Below, piece after piece: positions 1 through 10,842 of a stretch of 64,000 nucleotides of DNA; the stretch's first letter is position 1, and every line of letters starts with the position of its first letter. Both the position numbers and the translations under genes were made by a program. The stretch covers positions 49,521,019 to 49,585,018 of the forward strand of contig JAVGWX010000008.1 of assembly GCA_036924085.1 (NCBI GenBank). The letters run 5' to 3'. Below the pieces are notes generated by a model, which was not told the DNA's origin, did no database searches, and was given only the letters and a program-made list of their open reading frames with translations. This DNA comes from Ariolimax columbianus (Eukaryota > Mollusca > Gastropoda > Stylommatophora > Arionidae).

Positions 1-2575
1 ACATGTTAACAGAACAACAGCAAGCTTTACTTTGCTACATAGCATCATACTATCTACTTGTTAACAGAACGACAGCAAGTTTTACTTTGCTACATAGCAT
101 CATACTATCCACTTGTTAAAAGAACAACAGCACGTTTTACTTTGCTACATAGCATCACACTATCCACTTGTTTACAGAATGACAGCAAGTTTTACTTTGC
201 TACATAGCATCATACTATCCACTTGTTAACACACCAACAGTGAACTTTCATGTCCTACATATTTTCCTAATGTCCAAATGTTAATACACAGCAACCGAGA
301 TATAATGCTCTATATATTATGTCACTATCCACATGAAAACAGACCAACATCATGATTAGGTATCCTATATAGTATATTATTATCCCCAGGTAAACAGACC
401 AAAAATGAGCGGTGATGCCCTACATAGTATTTTACTTTCCACACGTTAACATACCAACACTGAGCTTTATTGTCCTACATATCCTGTTCATACCCAGATG
501 TTAACAGGCAAATATCAAGCTTTAATGTCCTTTACAGTGTCTTACCTTCGTTTTGTAAACAGACAGACACCAAGACTGAATGTTATAACGGCTTCCTGCT
601 GTCTCCATGTCAACAGACAAACACCGAGCTGTAGTGTTGTAAAAAAAATGTTTCTAATCAAATTATTAATAGACCCACACTGAGCCTTATCGCAAAAAAC
701 AAAAACAAAATAATCTTCTGTTCCACAAATAAAGAGATAGCAATAGGCTTAATCTTATTATCTGACTATCACTATGGAAACAGAATGACACGGAGGTTTA
801 TTGTCCTAAATATTTTCTTGATATTCACAAGGCAAAAGATGTAGACCTACAACAAGCTTTACTGTCCCATATTGTATCGTACTTTTCACATCTAAACAAA
901 CTGACCATGTCTATTAATGTCGTGCATATTATCCTACTAATCACATATAAATAGATCCACACAAGCTTCAATGTCCTACATTTTATCTTTAAATCCACAT
1001 GCCAGAATAACACTGAGCTTTACTGCCATACATATTATCTTACCATCCCCACGTTAACAGACCAACAACGAGATTTGATATCCTACATATTAACTTATCA
1101 TCCCCAAATTTACAGACCAGCACCATGATTTGATACTCTACATATTATCTTACCATTCCCATGTTAACAGATCAGCACCGAGGTTTGATACCCTACATAT
1201 AATCTTACCATTCCCATGTTAATAGACCAACAACAAGATTTGATACCCTACATAGTATCTTACTATCTACATGATAACAGAGACCACCACTGAGATTTGA
1301 AACCCTACATATTTTCTTACTATCCACGTGTTAACAGACCGCCACTGAGATTTGATACCTTACATATCTTTCTTTCCACATAGCAACAGATGTAGACGGC
1401 CACCAAACTTTACAGTCCTATATAATACGATAGAATCCATAAATTAACAGTCCAACATCAAAACGTATGTCCTACATAGCATTTTACTGTCACCATGTTA
1501 ACAGACTTCATGTTTTAGTGAAATCAGTTACCAGAGGACGCAGCGCTGAGACAGAAGCTGTGGTGCAGCCACTCCGACCTGAAGGGACACCAGGATTTAA
1601 TGATCTACATATTATCTTACTATCCACATGTTAGAAGTCAGATACTGAGCTTTAATCTCCTACATAAGATCTTACTAGTTACAAATCAACAGATGATAAC
1701 CAACTTGGAGATTTACTGTCTTGAAAAATATCTTACTATCCACATGTTAGAAGACTAACATAATAATGTTCCCTTAGGTGTCTGGGGCCTGTTGCGTCGG
1801 ATGAACAGAACCATGTCCAGTTGTAACTGCATGCCGCCAGGCCTCCTCTAAGGCATATGGGGAAGCCGCTACCTGTTGAAGCCACGTGTTTCGGTGACGA
1901 CCTCTACGGCGATTCCAGCCAGCAGGGTGAAGGCCGTTTACACTGTTGACTGTCTTTTGAAGAATCTGGTGAGCTGGGACCTCCTTGTCCAGGTGGACAA
2001 CATGACCGAACAGGAAAATGCTGTGACATTCCAGAATAACTGAGATGGGGGGAAATGTGTCTTTGCTGAAACATCTACATTCCAGACAAAATCGTACCAA
2101 TCAGTGCTAAGGATGTGTCGCTGTAGTCGCTAGTAGACTAACACTAGCTTTAATGTCCTACATAGTAACTCACTATCAACATATTAGCAGACTGACACCA
2201 AGTTTTAATCTTCTACATAGTATCTCACTATCAAAATATTAGCAGGCTGACACCAAGTTATAATCTTCTACATATTATCTCACTATCAACATATTAGCAG
2301 ACTGACACCAAGCTTTAATCTTCTACATAGTATCTTACTGTCCACATGCTAACACATACACAACAATATTTAAATTCCTACATATTTTCTTACTATCCCC
2401 AAGTTAATACATACACAACAATATTTAAATTCCTACATATTATCTTTACTATCCCCATGTTAACACATACACAACAATATTTAAATTCCTACATAGTATC
2501 TTACTATCCACATCTTAACACATACACAATAATATTTAAATTCCTACATATTATCTTACTATCCACATGTTAACC
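1..2575. repeat. Degenerate 55-60 bp tandem satellite array (left copy)
   Basis: Units of roughly 55-60 bp repeat through this interval, each with a core like TTAACAGACCAACAC, then a GAGCTTTAATGTCCTACAT-like part, then ATCTTACTATCCACATG. Units are diverged, and several sub-blocks are locally similar (four nearly identical units at about 2,340-2,570). Short open frames here only arise from the repeat. The array is interrupted at 1,761-2,130 by a LINE fragment. The same array recurs from 45,506 onward as part of the large duplication and continues leftward there to 42,960, so this copy probably extends off the left edge of the window. Confidence 0.9.
1761..2130 (-). mobile_element. LINE 3'-end fragment with 13-bp target-site duplication
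   Basis: The minus strand encodes the end of a LINE ORF2: a 'FGHVVHLDKEVPAHQ' segment, an Arg/Gly-rich stretch (RRRGRHRNTWLQQ) and 'WRHAVTTGHGS' near the stop. This C-terminal arrangement is common in invertebrate non-LTR elements. A short (ATT)-type tail follows at the low-coordinate end. The piece sits inside the satellite array and is flanked by TAGAAGACTAACA (1,748-1,760) and TAGTAGACTAACA (2,131-2,143), a likely target-site duplication. Related pieces lie at 18,845-19,200 and 33,065-33,150. Clade is not assigned. Confidence 0.75.
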
Positions 2576-5227
2576 ACAATAGTATTACCGACTCTCAAAC
2601 CCTTTATCTGTTTGCACACACTGACATTAACAAACAAGCTAAACTCCTACTGAGTATGTTGTTGCTAAATGGCTGAATCAACAGCAACAGAACCAAACAA
2701 AGGGGTTATGCAAGCAATTTTAGAGCTGCATTTTTAAAAGCCAGTATGAACAGTACGTAGGAAGTATTACTAAGTCTTGGAAATCTGTCAATACTGAAGG
2801 ACTTTACACAGTTGTACACACACGTACACACACACGCAAAGCAATATGTGCATGTGTGCGTGAAGGTATGTTTAAAATAATAAGGTATGTATTACTACAT
2901 TACCAGGCTTTCCATTTGGTGTATGTTAATAGTACCATTACTCGAATAAACCATATGTACACAGACTGACAGCAAAGAGCAGATTTATCAATACCTGGAC
3001 TTTAGGAATGTGTACTTTAGCATCTGTTTGTTTACATTCGTGAATATAGCATCTTGTGCGTCTGGTGAAATAAACAAGAAACAAACATACACTGGAATAA
3101 GGTTCGATTTAATATTTACGTATTTCAGATGTTATGTTATGAATATTACTTCTACATTTATTCAGCCAGTAATGAACATGCAAGATTCCCCCATATGATT
3201 AGTGTGATTATAATGATGGTCACGGGTGTCCTGTTTAAAAAAAATGTACAGTTTGAAATATGAATATGTACAATAAGATTAACAATCTACAGATGGGATG
3301 TTAGAGAAATTTACAAACAAAAAAGTCTCCATACCTTTGCTAACGTCTCATTAAATCCAACAATTTGAAAGTAGCACACACACAATATAAGCACGCTTGA
3401 CCATAAACAACTCTCAGCACAGATCTTCGATAGCTAGATAAAAGTTACACGACCTAGTAGTGAACTGTATTTACACGGACAATAATTACTTCGCCACAAG
3501 GGCAATGAATTGAAAAGAAAGGGATGTAATAAATGCATCACAATATTATACATCATTTAATAATCACATTAAAATAAAGCTAATATTTCTAATAGTTAAG
3601 GGTGTGTTTAATGCAGCATACTATTCAAACTTTACTCTTGGGCAATTTCTAAAATTTATTTACATTTTATGGATATTATTAAATTACTTTTTGAAAACAA
3701 TATGCGAGCCGCTGTTACCAGAACAGAGGTAGCTTAAACAGGCATCAGCATATATGTTAACTATAACTTTACTATTAACAGCTACAGGAGCAGCCAGTGT
3801 TGTCTTCTGTCAGTTACTTGTCTAGTTCGATCCATGACTTCGACGCCGGTCAAGGTCCAAGGTTCAGCTCTTGTGATAAGCACGGCTTTGCTGTCACAAT
3901 CGTCGCCGACGAGCGCCTGGGGTCGCGAGTTGTTCCTCCCCATATGTCGTGCACGAGGACGACAACAAGCGTGAGAAATTTGGTCGGGTGGATAATTAAC
4001 ACCTATCGCCTTCAGTGTACAGATGCCAATGTACACGTCCATGTGGTTCTGGTGTAGGGCCATAGCTCACTCGTTCTAGGTTGTACCTGGATAAAGAGGG
4101 GAGATGCCCAAGCCAGAACCTCTCACGCAAATTTTTTATGATGGGATAACTCTTAATGTTTTTATTTTGTGTATTTGTTTAGTTATGTCCCCTACCACGT
4201 TTGAAATCGATGAATGTGAATAACATCAGCGACGAAAATGGCACCCGACATTAAACTGCATCTCCTCCCCTCGCCTTCTACCGACACAAGCTGATAGAAG
4301 ATGATGATGATGATAAGCATGACAATGATAATAACAAAACATTGATCATTTACTTACAAGAAAACAATTAAATAGATCTGTGAGCGTACAACCACGAAGG
4401 AATGATTATTCCATGAGATAAGCAGAAGAAAAAGTGTGATTCCCATAGAGACATGTTCAAGGAAACAAGACCACAGCATATGTACATAGAGAGCGTAGGA
4501 TGCAACGTTGTTTTTTTTTTTTTGGGGGGGGGGGAAGCTGCTTCTCTCCGGTTGCAACTTGTTCCAGCCAACCTAGCTGTAAATGAGTACCCGATTTACT
4601 GTTAGGAAAAATGAGAGAGGGACAGGTATTGCTTCTAACAAAAGCTGAAGTGTTTAGTTTGATTAGAGGTTTGCCTTTCTTGAGTCTGTGGAGAAGACTT
4701 GCACTTTTCCACTCCAGACTGTATCCGTTTGGGCGGTATCATGACGCATTGGCCAGTGTATGGTGTGTGTATAAGAAGAATGAAGATTCCAGTACCTCAG
4801 CCCTGGCGGTAATGACTGATATGGAAATACATTTACATATCCGTGATATTGTAAGTCAAGACAGCAAGGAAGGGAACTGGCTACCCCCATCTCATAAAAG
4901 CTGAGCCCTCTTATAGGGAAGTTTCTACCACAACATCCCCGACTGCAGTATATTTGAATTATTTGATGTATCCATGAATAAAAACAGCGAGTTGGCTGTG
5001 TTTATATTCTGACATTCTTTCCTTGACATAATCAAGTTTGTTCAGCGGATTGTCGCTACGGTTGGCAGGTGTTCAAGGCATGTTTTTGTTCGTGATCTTT
5101 ACTCCCTTGTGCATTTTGTGATGTTCCTTAACTGGTAGTGGGCGGCGGACATTGGAGTTCATGTTTGTCACACATTAGTTGGTAGCATTGATTGTGGAGA
5201 GTACAGAGAAACAAGAAGACCAAGGTG
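2576..5227. other. Non-coding stretch without a recognisable gene
   Basis: AT-rich sequence with stops in all frames. A CA-rich patch lies near 2,815-2,835 and a T/G homopolymer run at about 4,508-4,534. At 4,560-4,605 there is a piece resembling the 3' body of widespread invertebrate tRNA-derived SINEs (CTGTAAATGAGTACCCGATT-like); similar bodies occur at 20,350-20,400 and 34,225-34,270. The GC-richer part at 3,782-4,110 is open on both strands for about 90 codons but shows no family I recognise. The whole stretch is repeated at 48,312-50,955. Confidence 0.6.
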
Positions 5228-5258
5228 TAGAGAGAGAGAGAGAGAGAGAGCGAGAGTG

Positions 5259-5289
<31 letters not shown>

Positions 5290-5290
5290 C
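5228..5290. repeat. (GA)n microsatellite
   Basis: Almost pure AG dinucleotides with a short interruption (CGAGAGTGTAAAT). The matching tract in the second duplication copy (50,960-51,062) is about 40 bp longer and contains an extra copy of the interruption. Confidence 0.95.
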
Positions 5291-5764
5291 AAAGACAGGG
5301 AAGAGGAAGAACTGAAAAGGAAGGAAAGAAAGATGTATATTGTTTAATGACTTAATTGGTACAGGTGTTAAAAAGGATGCGAGGTAATTGGTTTTAGCAA
5401 GAAAAGGAAAAGGTAATCATGAAGGACTCTCTGCTGTCGAGGTTGAAGTGTTACAGACTTCACTGTACTTTTCCTCAGCTTTTTATGAGGTGGAGTGGCC
5501 AACTCCCGTACTCGCCACATTTACTTCACTAACACTAAGCGAGGTACAGGTACAGTTATTAATAAGAATATGATTTGATAGAGTTGAGAGTAAGTAAACA
5601 CGATTAGAAAAGTGAATAAGTTTCTACGGCTACATGAAAAGGGTTAGAGTCAAGTGTGTGACTTGATCCATGCCAAGAAAGCATTTCTTGTAACCACGGC
5701 TCCTGTATAGTTAGTTTATAACAATGAAAGAGCCGACATCCTGACTTCAAAAGGCACAACATCA

Positions 5765-6255
5765 TGTTGTTGTTTTTGTTGTTGTTGTTATTGTTGTTGT
5801 TGTTGTTGTATGCCCGCCATAAGTAATATCACTCTTCTGTGCACCGGAAAGGGCGTTCAGTAGCGGTTTGCAACAGCATGTAGGAATAGCTGAAAGTAGC
5901 TGCTGTAGCCCTTTTGCACTTCCTGATAGTATCACTGTGTCATCTGCGTATCGTAACTCTGGAATCTCGTACCCCCCAATCGGAAATGGGTCGAACATTT
6001 CAATATTCACGTCATCTCGAACATGTCTCATTATACATTCCGCATATATGTTGTACAGATACGGTGAGAGGATACATCTCTGTCGTACTCCCTTTTGTAC
6101 TGCAAACCAATCTGATGTTTGCCCAGATACTAAGACAACGGCTTGTTGATCTCGGTATACTCGGAAACTTCCTTGCCAGTGTTCTTATTGCCCTAAAGGT
6201 TTCTCTCTCTCTGCCTTGTTGCTGTAGGTTTTCTATATCTTTACACGTTTCCACT
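5765..6255 (-). mobile_element. LINE reverse-transcriptase fragment, frameshifted
   Basis: The minus strand shows, in shifting frames, a block ending 'YAEYIMRHVRDDVNIEMF', then 'GGYEIPELRYADDTVILSGSA'. YADD is the RT catalytic motif, and the sequence before it resembles the 'VRQGCILSP' motif region. Frameshifts split the block, so it is a pseudogene. The low-coordinate end is a (TTG)n/(CAA)n run at 5,765-5,808. The family is non-LTR and looks RTE- or L2-like, but the clade is uncertain. A near-identical copy is at 51,539-52,030. Confidence 0.75.
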
Positions 6256-6309
6256 ATGTATCTTCTTTTATTTTTTTTAGCCGTAAATGGACATAGTAAA
6301 GATCAAAAC

Positions 6310-6962
6310 CTGTTTATAAACACTCCACACCACTCCACTTAACTTAACTTAACGTAATGTGACATGACGTGGCATGGCTCGGCTCGACTCCACTCGACTG
6401 CACTTCACTTCAATTAACTCCCCTTCACTTAACGTAACGTGACATGGCTCGACTCACCTCCACTCGACTCCACTTCACTTCAATCCACTCCACTCCACTT
6501 AACGTAACGTGACGTGATATGGCTCGGCTCGACTCCACTTCACTTCAATCCAATCCACTCCACTCCACTTAACTTAAATTAACTTAACGTAACGTGACAT
6601 GGCTCGGCTCGACTCCACTCGACTCCACTTCACTTTAATCCAATCCACTCCACTCCACTCCACTCCACTTAAATTAACTTAACGTAACGTGACGTGGCAT
6701 GGCTCATCTCGACTCAACTCGACTCCACTTCACTTCAATTAACTCCCCTCCTCTTAACGTAACGTGACGTGGCATGGCTCGGCTCGACTCAACTCGACTC
6801 CACTCCCCTTCACTCCACTTACTTCACCTAACTTAACGTAACTTAACGTTGCAAGGTTCGGCTCGACTCCACTCAACTTTACTCCACTTCACTTCAATCC
6901 ACTCCACTCCACTTCAATCCACACTCCACTTCAATCCACTCCACTCCACTTAACTTAACTTA
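6310..6962. repeat. Pentamer-register satellite (CTTAA/CTCCA/CTCGA type)
   Basis: The interval can be read almost entirely as 5-nt words (CTTAA, CGTAA, CGTGA, CATGG, CTCGG, CTCGA, CTCCA, CTTCA, ATCCA) that recur in a fixed order to give a higher-order unit of about 70-90 bp, repeated roughly eight times. Its right end passes without a break into CTTAACTTAACTTAACGTC, the tail of a CR1-like LINE end on the minus strand. The second duplication copy (52,085-52,802) is about 72 bp longer. Confidence 0.85.
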
Positions 6963-7012
6963 ACGTCTTTAAACTGGTTAAGACGACTCTACGGAGTTTG
7001 TATACAACCAGT
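6950..7012 (-). mobile_element. CR1-like LINE 3' terminus with (GTTAA)n tail
   Basis: Read on the minus strand this is the 3' terminal hairpin of a LINE family seen elsewhere in the window (9,868-9,930, 17,455-17,505, 21,108-21,175, 37,580-37,645): a CTGGTT arm, a short middle, an AACCAG arm, then AAAGAC and GTTAAGTTAAGTTAA. Only the last ~60 bp remain here. Confidence 0.7.
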
Positions 7013-7019
7013 TTCTTGG

Positions 7020-7140
7020 GGGGTAGTGTTTACTGATGTGCGAGACCATTTTAATAAATACAAACACTAGAGCTAATTAGACCCGCAGTCAGTTAAGCGC
7101 CATTTAGTTGCTCTTAACAAACCACCCGAGAAGAGGTACA
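7020..7140 (+). repeat. Interspersed repeat Y, partial copy
   Basis: Matches the central part of the longer copies at 14,490-14,885 (+) and 30,790-31,215 (-): a 'GATGTGCGAG' start, a middle 'CAAACACTAGAGC', then 'AGACCCGCAG' and an end 'AACAAACCACC'. It is non-coding. I could not assign the family; SINE or MITE are both possible. Confidence 0.6.
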
Positions 7141-7348
7141 AATAATTTGTGTAGATTTTAACTTCAATTTTATCCGGGCAACGGCCTTTAATCCTACTCT
7201 TTCCGATTTCCAACTGCCAGGGAGTTTTTAACGTGCTCGACACTGAACACGGAAGTCCGATCTCACTACCCAGAGATCGGGTGAATTTTTACCAGAAGAT
7301 CCACGTAAAAAAAATCCCAGCCTCCACCGTGATTCCTACACACTACCA

Positions 7349-9095
7349 ATATACCAAGAAGAGTCCACAGCTCCATGTTTGCAGACGATCTGGCTATGTG
7401 GACCTCTGAAAAGAATCTCACCATAGCAAGTAATCGGATGCAGCAGGCCCTATCATCGCTGGAGGAGTGGGTGAACTCATGGCTGGTCAAAATAAACGAG
7501 GAAAAAACAACATGTACGATATTCTCGCTTTCAAACAAACCCCAAAACACCAAAATAAGTCTTAACGGCAAATACCTGCGGCCAAACGACAACCCAAACT
7601 ACATGGGAGTCACATTTGACCGGCGCATGACATGGAAAAGTCAGATCGAGAGAAACCGAATGAGAGCAAGACAAGGAATGGCAATCATCAGTAAACTTGA
7701 TGGCACAAACTGGGGAGCAAACGCAAGTATACTAAAGAAACTGTACACTGGAAGAGTGAGACCAGTTCTCGAGTATGGCATTGCGGCATGGACCACATCA
7801 GCAAAGGCGAACTTTGACAAAATTAGCAAACTTCAAAACCAAGCCATGAGAGTTATAACAGGAGGCATGAAGTCAACCCCAATTGTAGAACTAGAAAAGA
7901 TTACAAATCTGCAATCCATGACCGACAGAAGAGAGACTGCAGAGCCCAGCAACAAGCAGAGAAACTCAGAAGACTGACAGACCATCCAATGCCTCAGAGA
8001 CTAAATAATTTTGGAAATGAGAAAATAAAGAGGAGAAACTTTGCAGAAATAGCCAAAGCAAAGATGAGCGAAGACCCTATGAATGCATTAACAACACCAA
8101 AGCTGATCCTTACCACACGCAAACCTAACTGGAGCCAGCATATATTTCCAGAGGTGGTAGAAAATATACCATGTATTGGAAAAAAGATCTGCCAGACTGA
8201 AAACAAAAGAAGAGACATAACCCTGAGGTTCATAACGAAAAACTACCCAAGCATGGACTGGACCCATGCATACACCGACGGTTCTGTAAAAAACACAACA
8301 CAGAACGGAGGGGCAGAGGTTTTTCTGATCCTAAAAAATGGTAGAAAAATAACATTGTCAGTGGTAACTGGAAAATACTTCAGCAATTTCAGAGCGGAGG
8401 CAGAGGCACTGAGGGCTGCAGTAGATGAAATGGTAACAGGCAAAAGAAATGAAAGCCATATAGTCCTGTTTATAGATGCTCTGGCTGTAGTAACAGCACT
8501 AAAAAGCCAGAAAAATACTGAACTTAATGATTTAAGAGCAGTACTCTGACAACTATGCCAGTAGTCCGTACCAAAAAGAGTAGTGGTACAGTGGGTTCCA
8601 TCCCACTGTAACATCCAAGGCAACGAGGAGGCAGACAGACTGGCAAAAGAAGGTGCAAGACTACCACAATCAGACCCTAGTGTGACCTACGAAGAGTCAA
8701 AACGGCTTATTAGAGCTAGATACATGACCAAATGGGAAATAGAACATACTGGCTACACAAAAAACGATGCCTATAACCAGTTGAACAGAAGAGAGCAGGT
8801 CGTGGTCTTCAGACTGCGCACAGGCCACAATAGACTGAGGTACCACCTATTCAACAAATTGAAGATAGGTGGCACTGACGAATGCTCGTGTGGTACCGGG
8901 AAAATGACCGCTGAACATTTACTGCAAAACTGCCCGACATACGAGGATCAGAGAAAGCACATGTGGCCATCACCAGTGGCAACACTAGACAAGCTCTATG
9001 GCAGTATCGACATCCTCAGGATGACAGCTGCTTTTTTCCAAAAAGTACAGATTGACGTTTGACAGCTTACGAAGAAGAAGAAAGAAGAAGAAAAC
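7349..9095 (+). pseudogene. I-like LINE copy A, 5'-truncated and broken
   Basis: Homologous to the C-terminal half of the full ORF at 56,776-60,567. It starts just before the RT 'FADD' motif (7,375) and continues through the RT thumb region, an RNase H domain (TDGS at about 8,275; AEAEAL; IDAL) and 'QWVPSHCNIQGNEEADRLAKEG' to the zinc-knuckle end (CSCG...EHLLQNC). It is disabled by a frameshift near 7,935 and by stops TGA (8,547-8,549) and TAG shortly after, just before the last RNase H block. A 3' (GAA)n tail is at 9,071-9,095. The abrupt 5' start fits 5' truncation during target-primed reverse transcription. Confidence 0.9.
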
Positions 9096-9440
9096 ACTAC
9101 CTCTGCCACCCGAGGCAGACACCTTATCACTGGACACCCCACCCCACACAAGCTTAGTATATTGAAATCTCGAACACTTCATTCCTGACCAGCGGTTAAA
9201 TCTGCTGAAGGAAACACTTTACTTTATACACAGACCACTTTGCTTATCCATATGACTTTTATTGTTTATCCATATGACTTTTGCTGCATTTCTAGTTATT
9301 TATAATTTTATTTTGCAACCCTTATGGTGTGAATCAAGTTGGTTTTACAGCAAGATTTCAAAGTACAACACCAACTGGGAGTGATCAGATAGGTGTAGGT
9401 ATGTTTATGTGTTTACAAATCTGTATAAAAACTAATCTAT
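9096..9440 (+). other. Short non-coding spacer
   Basis: AT-rich sequence between LINE copy A and the CR1-like piece. It contains a local direct repeat of TATCCATATGACTTTT (near 9,245 and 9,270). No gene is seen. Confidence 0.5.
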
Positions 9441-9930
9441 AAAAAGATATCAGATATCATAGAGGGGATATAAACATGCTGGAAAGAATACAAAAAAGAG
9501 CGACAAAGCTGATAGTGGAATTCCAGAATAACAGTTATGAGGAAAGACTCAGAAAAACCAGCCTACAGTGAAGAGAGAAGAGAGAAGAATTCGTGGGGAC
9601 TTAATACAGGTTTTAAGATGATCAGAGGAATGGATAAATTAGACTATAACAAGTTGTTTTTTTAATACAGCCACCCACAATAACAAGAGGGCATAGCTAC
9701 AAGTTGACTAAAGAGAGGTCCATATTAGATATTAGGAAATATTTTTTTAGTCAGAGAATGGTGAATGCTTGGAATGCATTGCCAGGGGAGGTAGTGGAGG
9801 CAAGGACAGTTAATGTATTTAAGAATAAATTGGATGCGTATCGCTTTTAGAGCAAGGTGATGTCAATGAAACTGGTTGTATACAGACTCTGCAGGGTCTT
9901 CTAAACCAGTATAAAGACGTTAAGTTAAAA
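9440..9930 (+). mobile_element. CR1-like LINE 3'-end fragment
   Basis: Frames with a few breaks encode the usual ORF2 terminus of CR1/L2-type elements: 'DINMLERIQKRATKLIVEF', a 'RGDLIQVFKMIRGMDKLDY' block, 'RKYFFSQRMVNAWNALPGEVVEA' and 'TVNVFKNKLDAY' before the stop (frameshifts and one or more stops occur between blocks). It ends in a conserved hairpin (CTGGTT ... AACCAG) and GTTAAGTTAA at 9,920-9,930. Duplicated at 55,284-55,774. Confidence 0.8.
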
Positions 9931-10775
9931 GGTCCTATTGCTGTTGTAATTCTTTCTCGCATTTCCTCATTTGTAACTTGATCTTTGTACGTGACGTTTA
10001 GAAGTCTTCGGAAACATCTCATCGCCAAGCCCTGTATCCTCCGGTGCAGGTCAGCTGTAATTATCCATGTCTCACAAGCATAGAGGGATATTGACAGGAT
10101 TAGCTTGCGCATTAACCTGAGTTGTGTGCATAGTGCTAACTGTTTATCTTGCCAGATTTTGAGTCGTGCAAACGCCACTATTGTCTGTGCTATTCTGGCC
10201 AACACCTCATATTTTAATTCTTTATCACTTACAATCGAACCCAGATCTTCTAAAACGGTCAACCATTTCGAGATCCTGACCATTAGCTTTTATCCTACTG
10301 TTGAAGCCCTCGGTGTTGTTGGTCATTAATTTTGTCTTTCCAGCGTTCAACTCCTTAGACAAGAGCTGTATCATCGAGCCTTCTGACCTATCCTGGAGTT
10401 CTGCTTCTGTGCTTGCCAACCCATCGATGTCATCTGCAAAGTGAAGGTTGATAATCATTCGGCAGCCCCCCCCCCCCCCCCCACCCACTGACAGTATCAA
10501 CGTGATCTCCAAGTGCCTCGCTCATTATTCCCTCATAGAATATTTTGAACAGAGTTAGGGATCGTGTACAACCCTGTCTCACACCGACTGATGTGCGAAA
10601 CCAGTCTCCACACCTCCCATTCACAAGAACTGTGGTGGACGCCTTGTCATACAGATGTTCAAGGACCTTTATAATATTTATGTTGATCTTATACATCCTC
10701 ATGGTTGTCCATATCGCTTTATGTCATACCCTATCAAAAGCCTTCTTGAAATCAGCAAACAAATGATACAATGTA
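9931..10775 (-). mobile_element. RTE/L2-like LINE RT and C-terminal fragment
   Basis: The minus strand carries, in order from high to low coordinate, RT blocks 'EHLYDKASTTVLVNG', 'VGVRQGCTRSLTLF' (cf. RQGC.LSP.LF), 'INLHFADDIDGLAS' (FADD catalytic motif), and then a C-terminal part with 'LILSISLYACETWIITADLH' and 'CFRRLLNVTYKDQVTNEE', typical of invertebrate LINEs. A G-tract (10,466-10,482 as C on plus) interrupts the frame between the RQGC and FADD blocks. The C-terminal 154-codon frame (9,819-10,283) is open, but the whole is a fragment. The second copy (55,775-56,310) stops at the poly(C). Confidence 0.8.
10466..10482 (+). repeat. Poly(C) tract at the duplication breakpoint
   Basis: An uninterrupted C run inside the RTE-like LINE fragment. 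In the second copy the matching run (56,311-56,328) is where collinearity is lost. Confidence 0.9.
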
Positions 10776-10842
10776 TATTGCTGTTCCAGATATTTCTTGC
10801 TTTGCAGTCTTAAATTAAATATCTCTTCTGTAGTGCTTCTTC

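Larger units (their letters stand above)
1..10480 (+). repeat. Large direct segmental duplication, copy 1
   Basis: Base 1 matches base 45,506, and the two intervals stay collinear in direct orientation with only scattered substitutions to about 10,480 and 56,310. The offset starts at 45,505 and shifts by small steps, each falling in a tandem repeat: +231 in the 58-bp array near 1,250, about +42 at the GA tract near 5,250, and about +72 in the satellite near 6,900. After the poly(C) at 10,466-10,482 the collinearity breaks, then resumes for about 300 bp (11,930-12,236 with 56,330-56,634). The left limit lies outside the window. Confidence 0.95.

Noticed and set aside
3782..4063. Overlapping ~90-codon ORFs on both strands
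   Set aside because: No recognisable domain, and both strands are equally open. The copy at 49,518-49,799 is part of the segmental duplication, so its conservation is not independent evidence.
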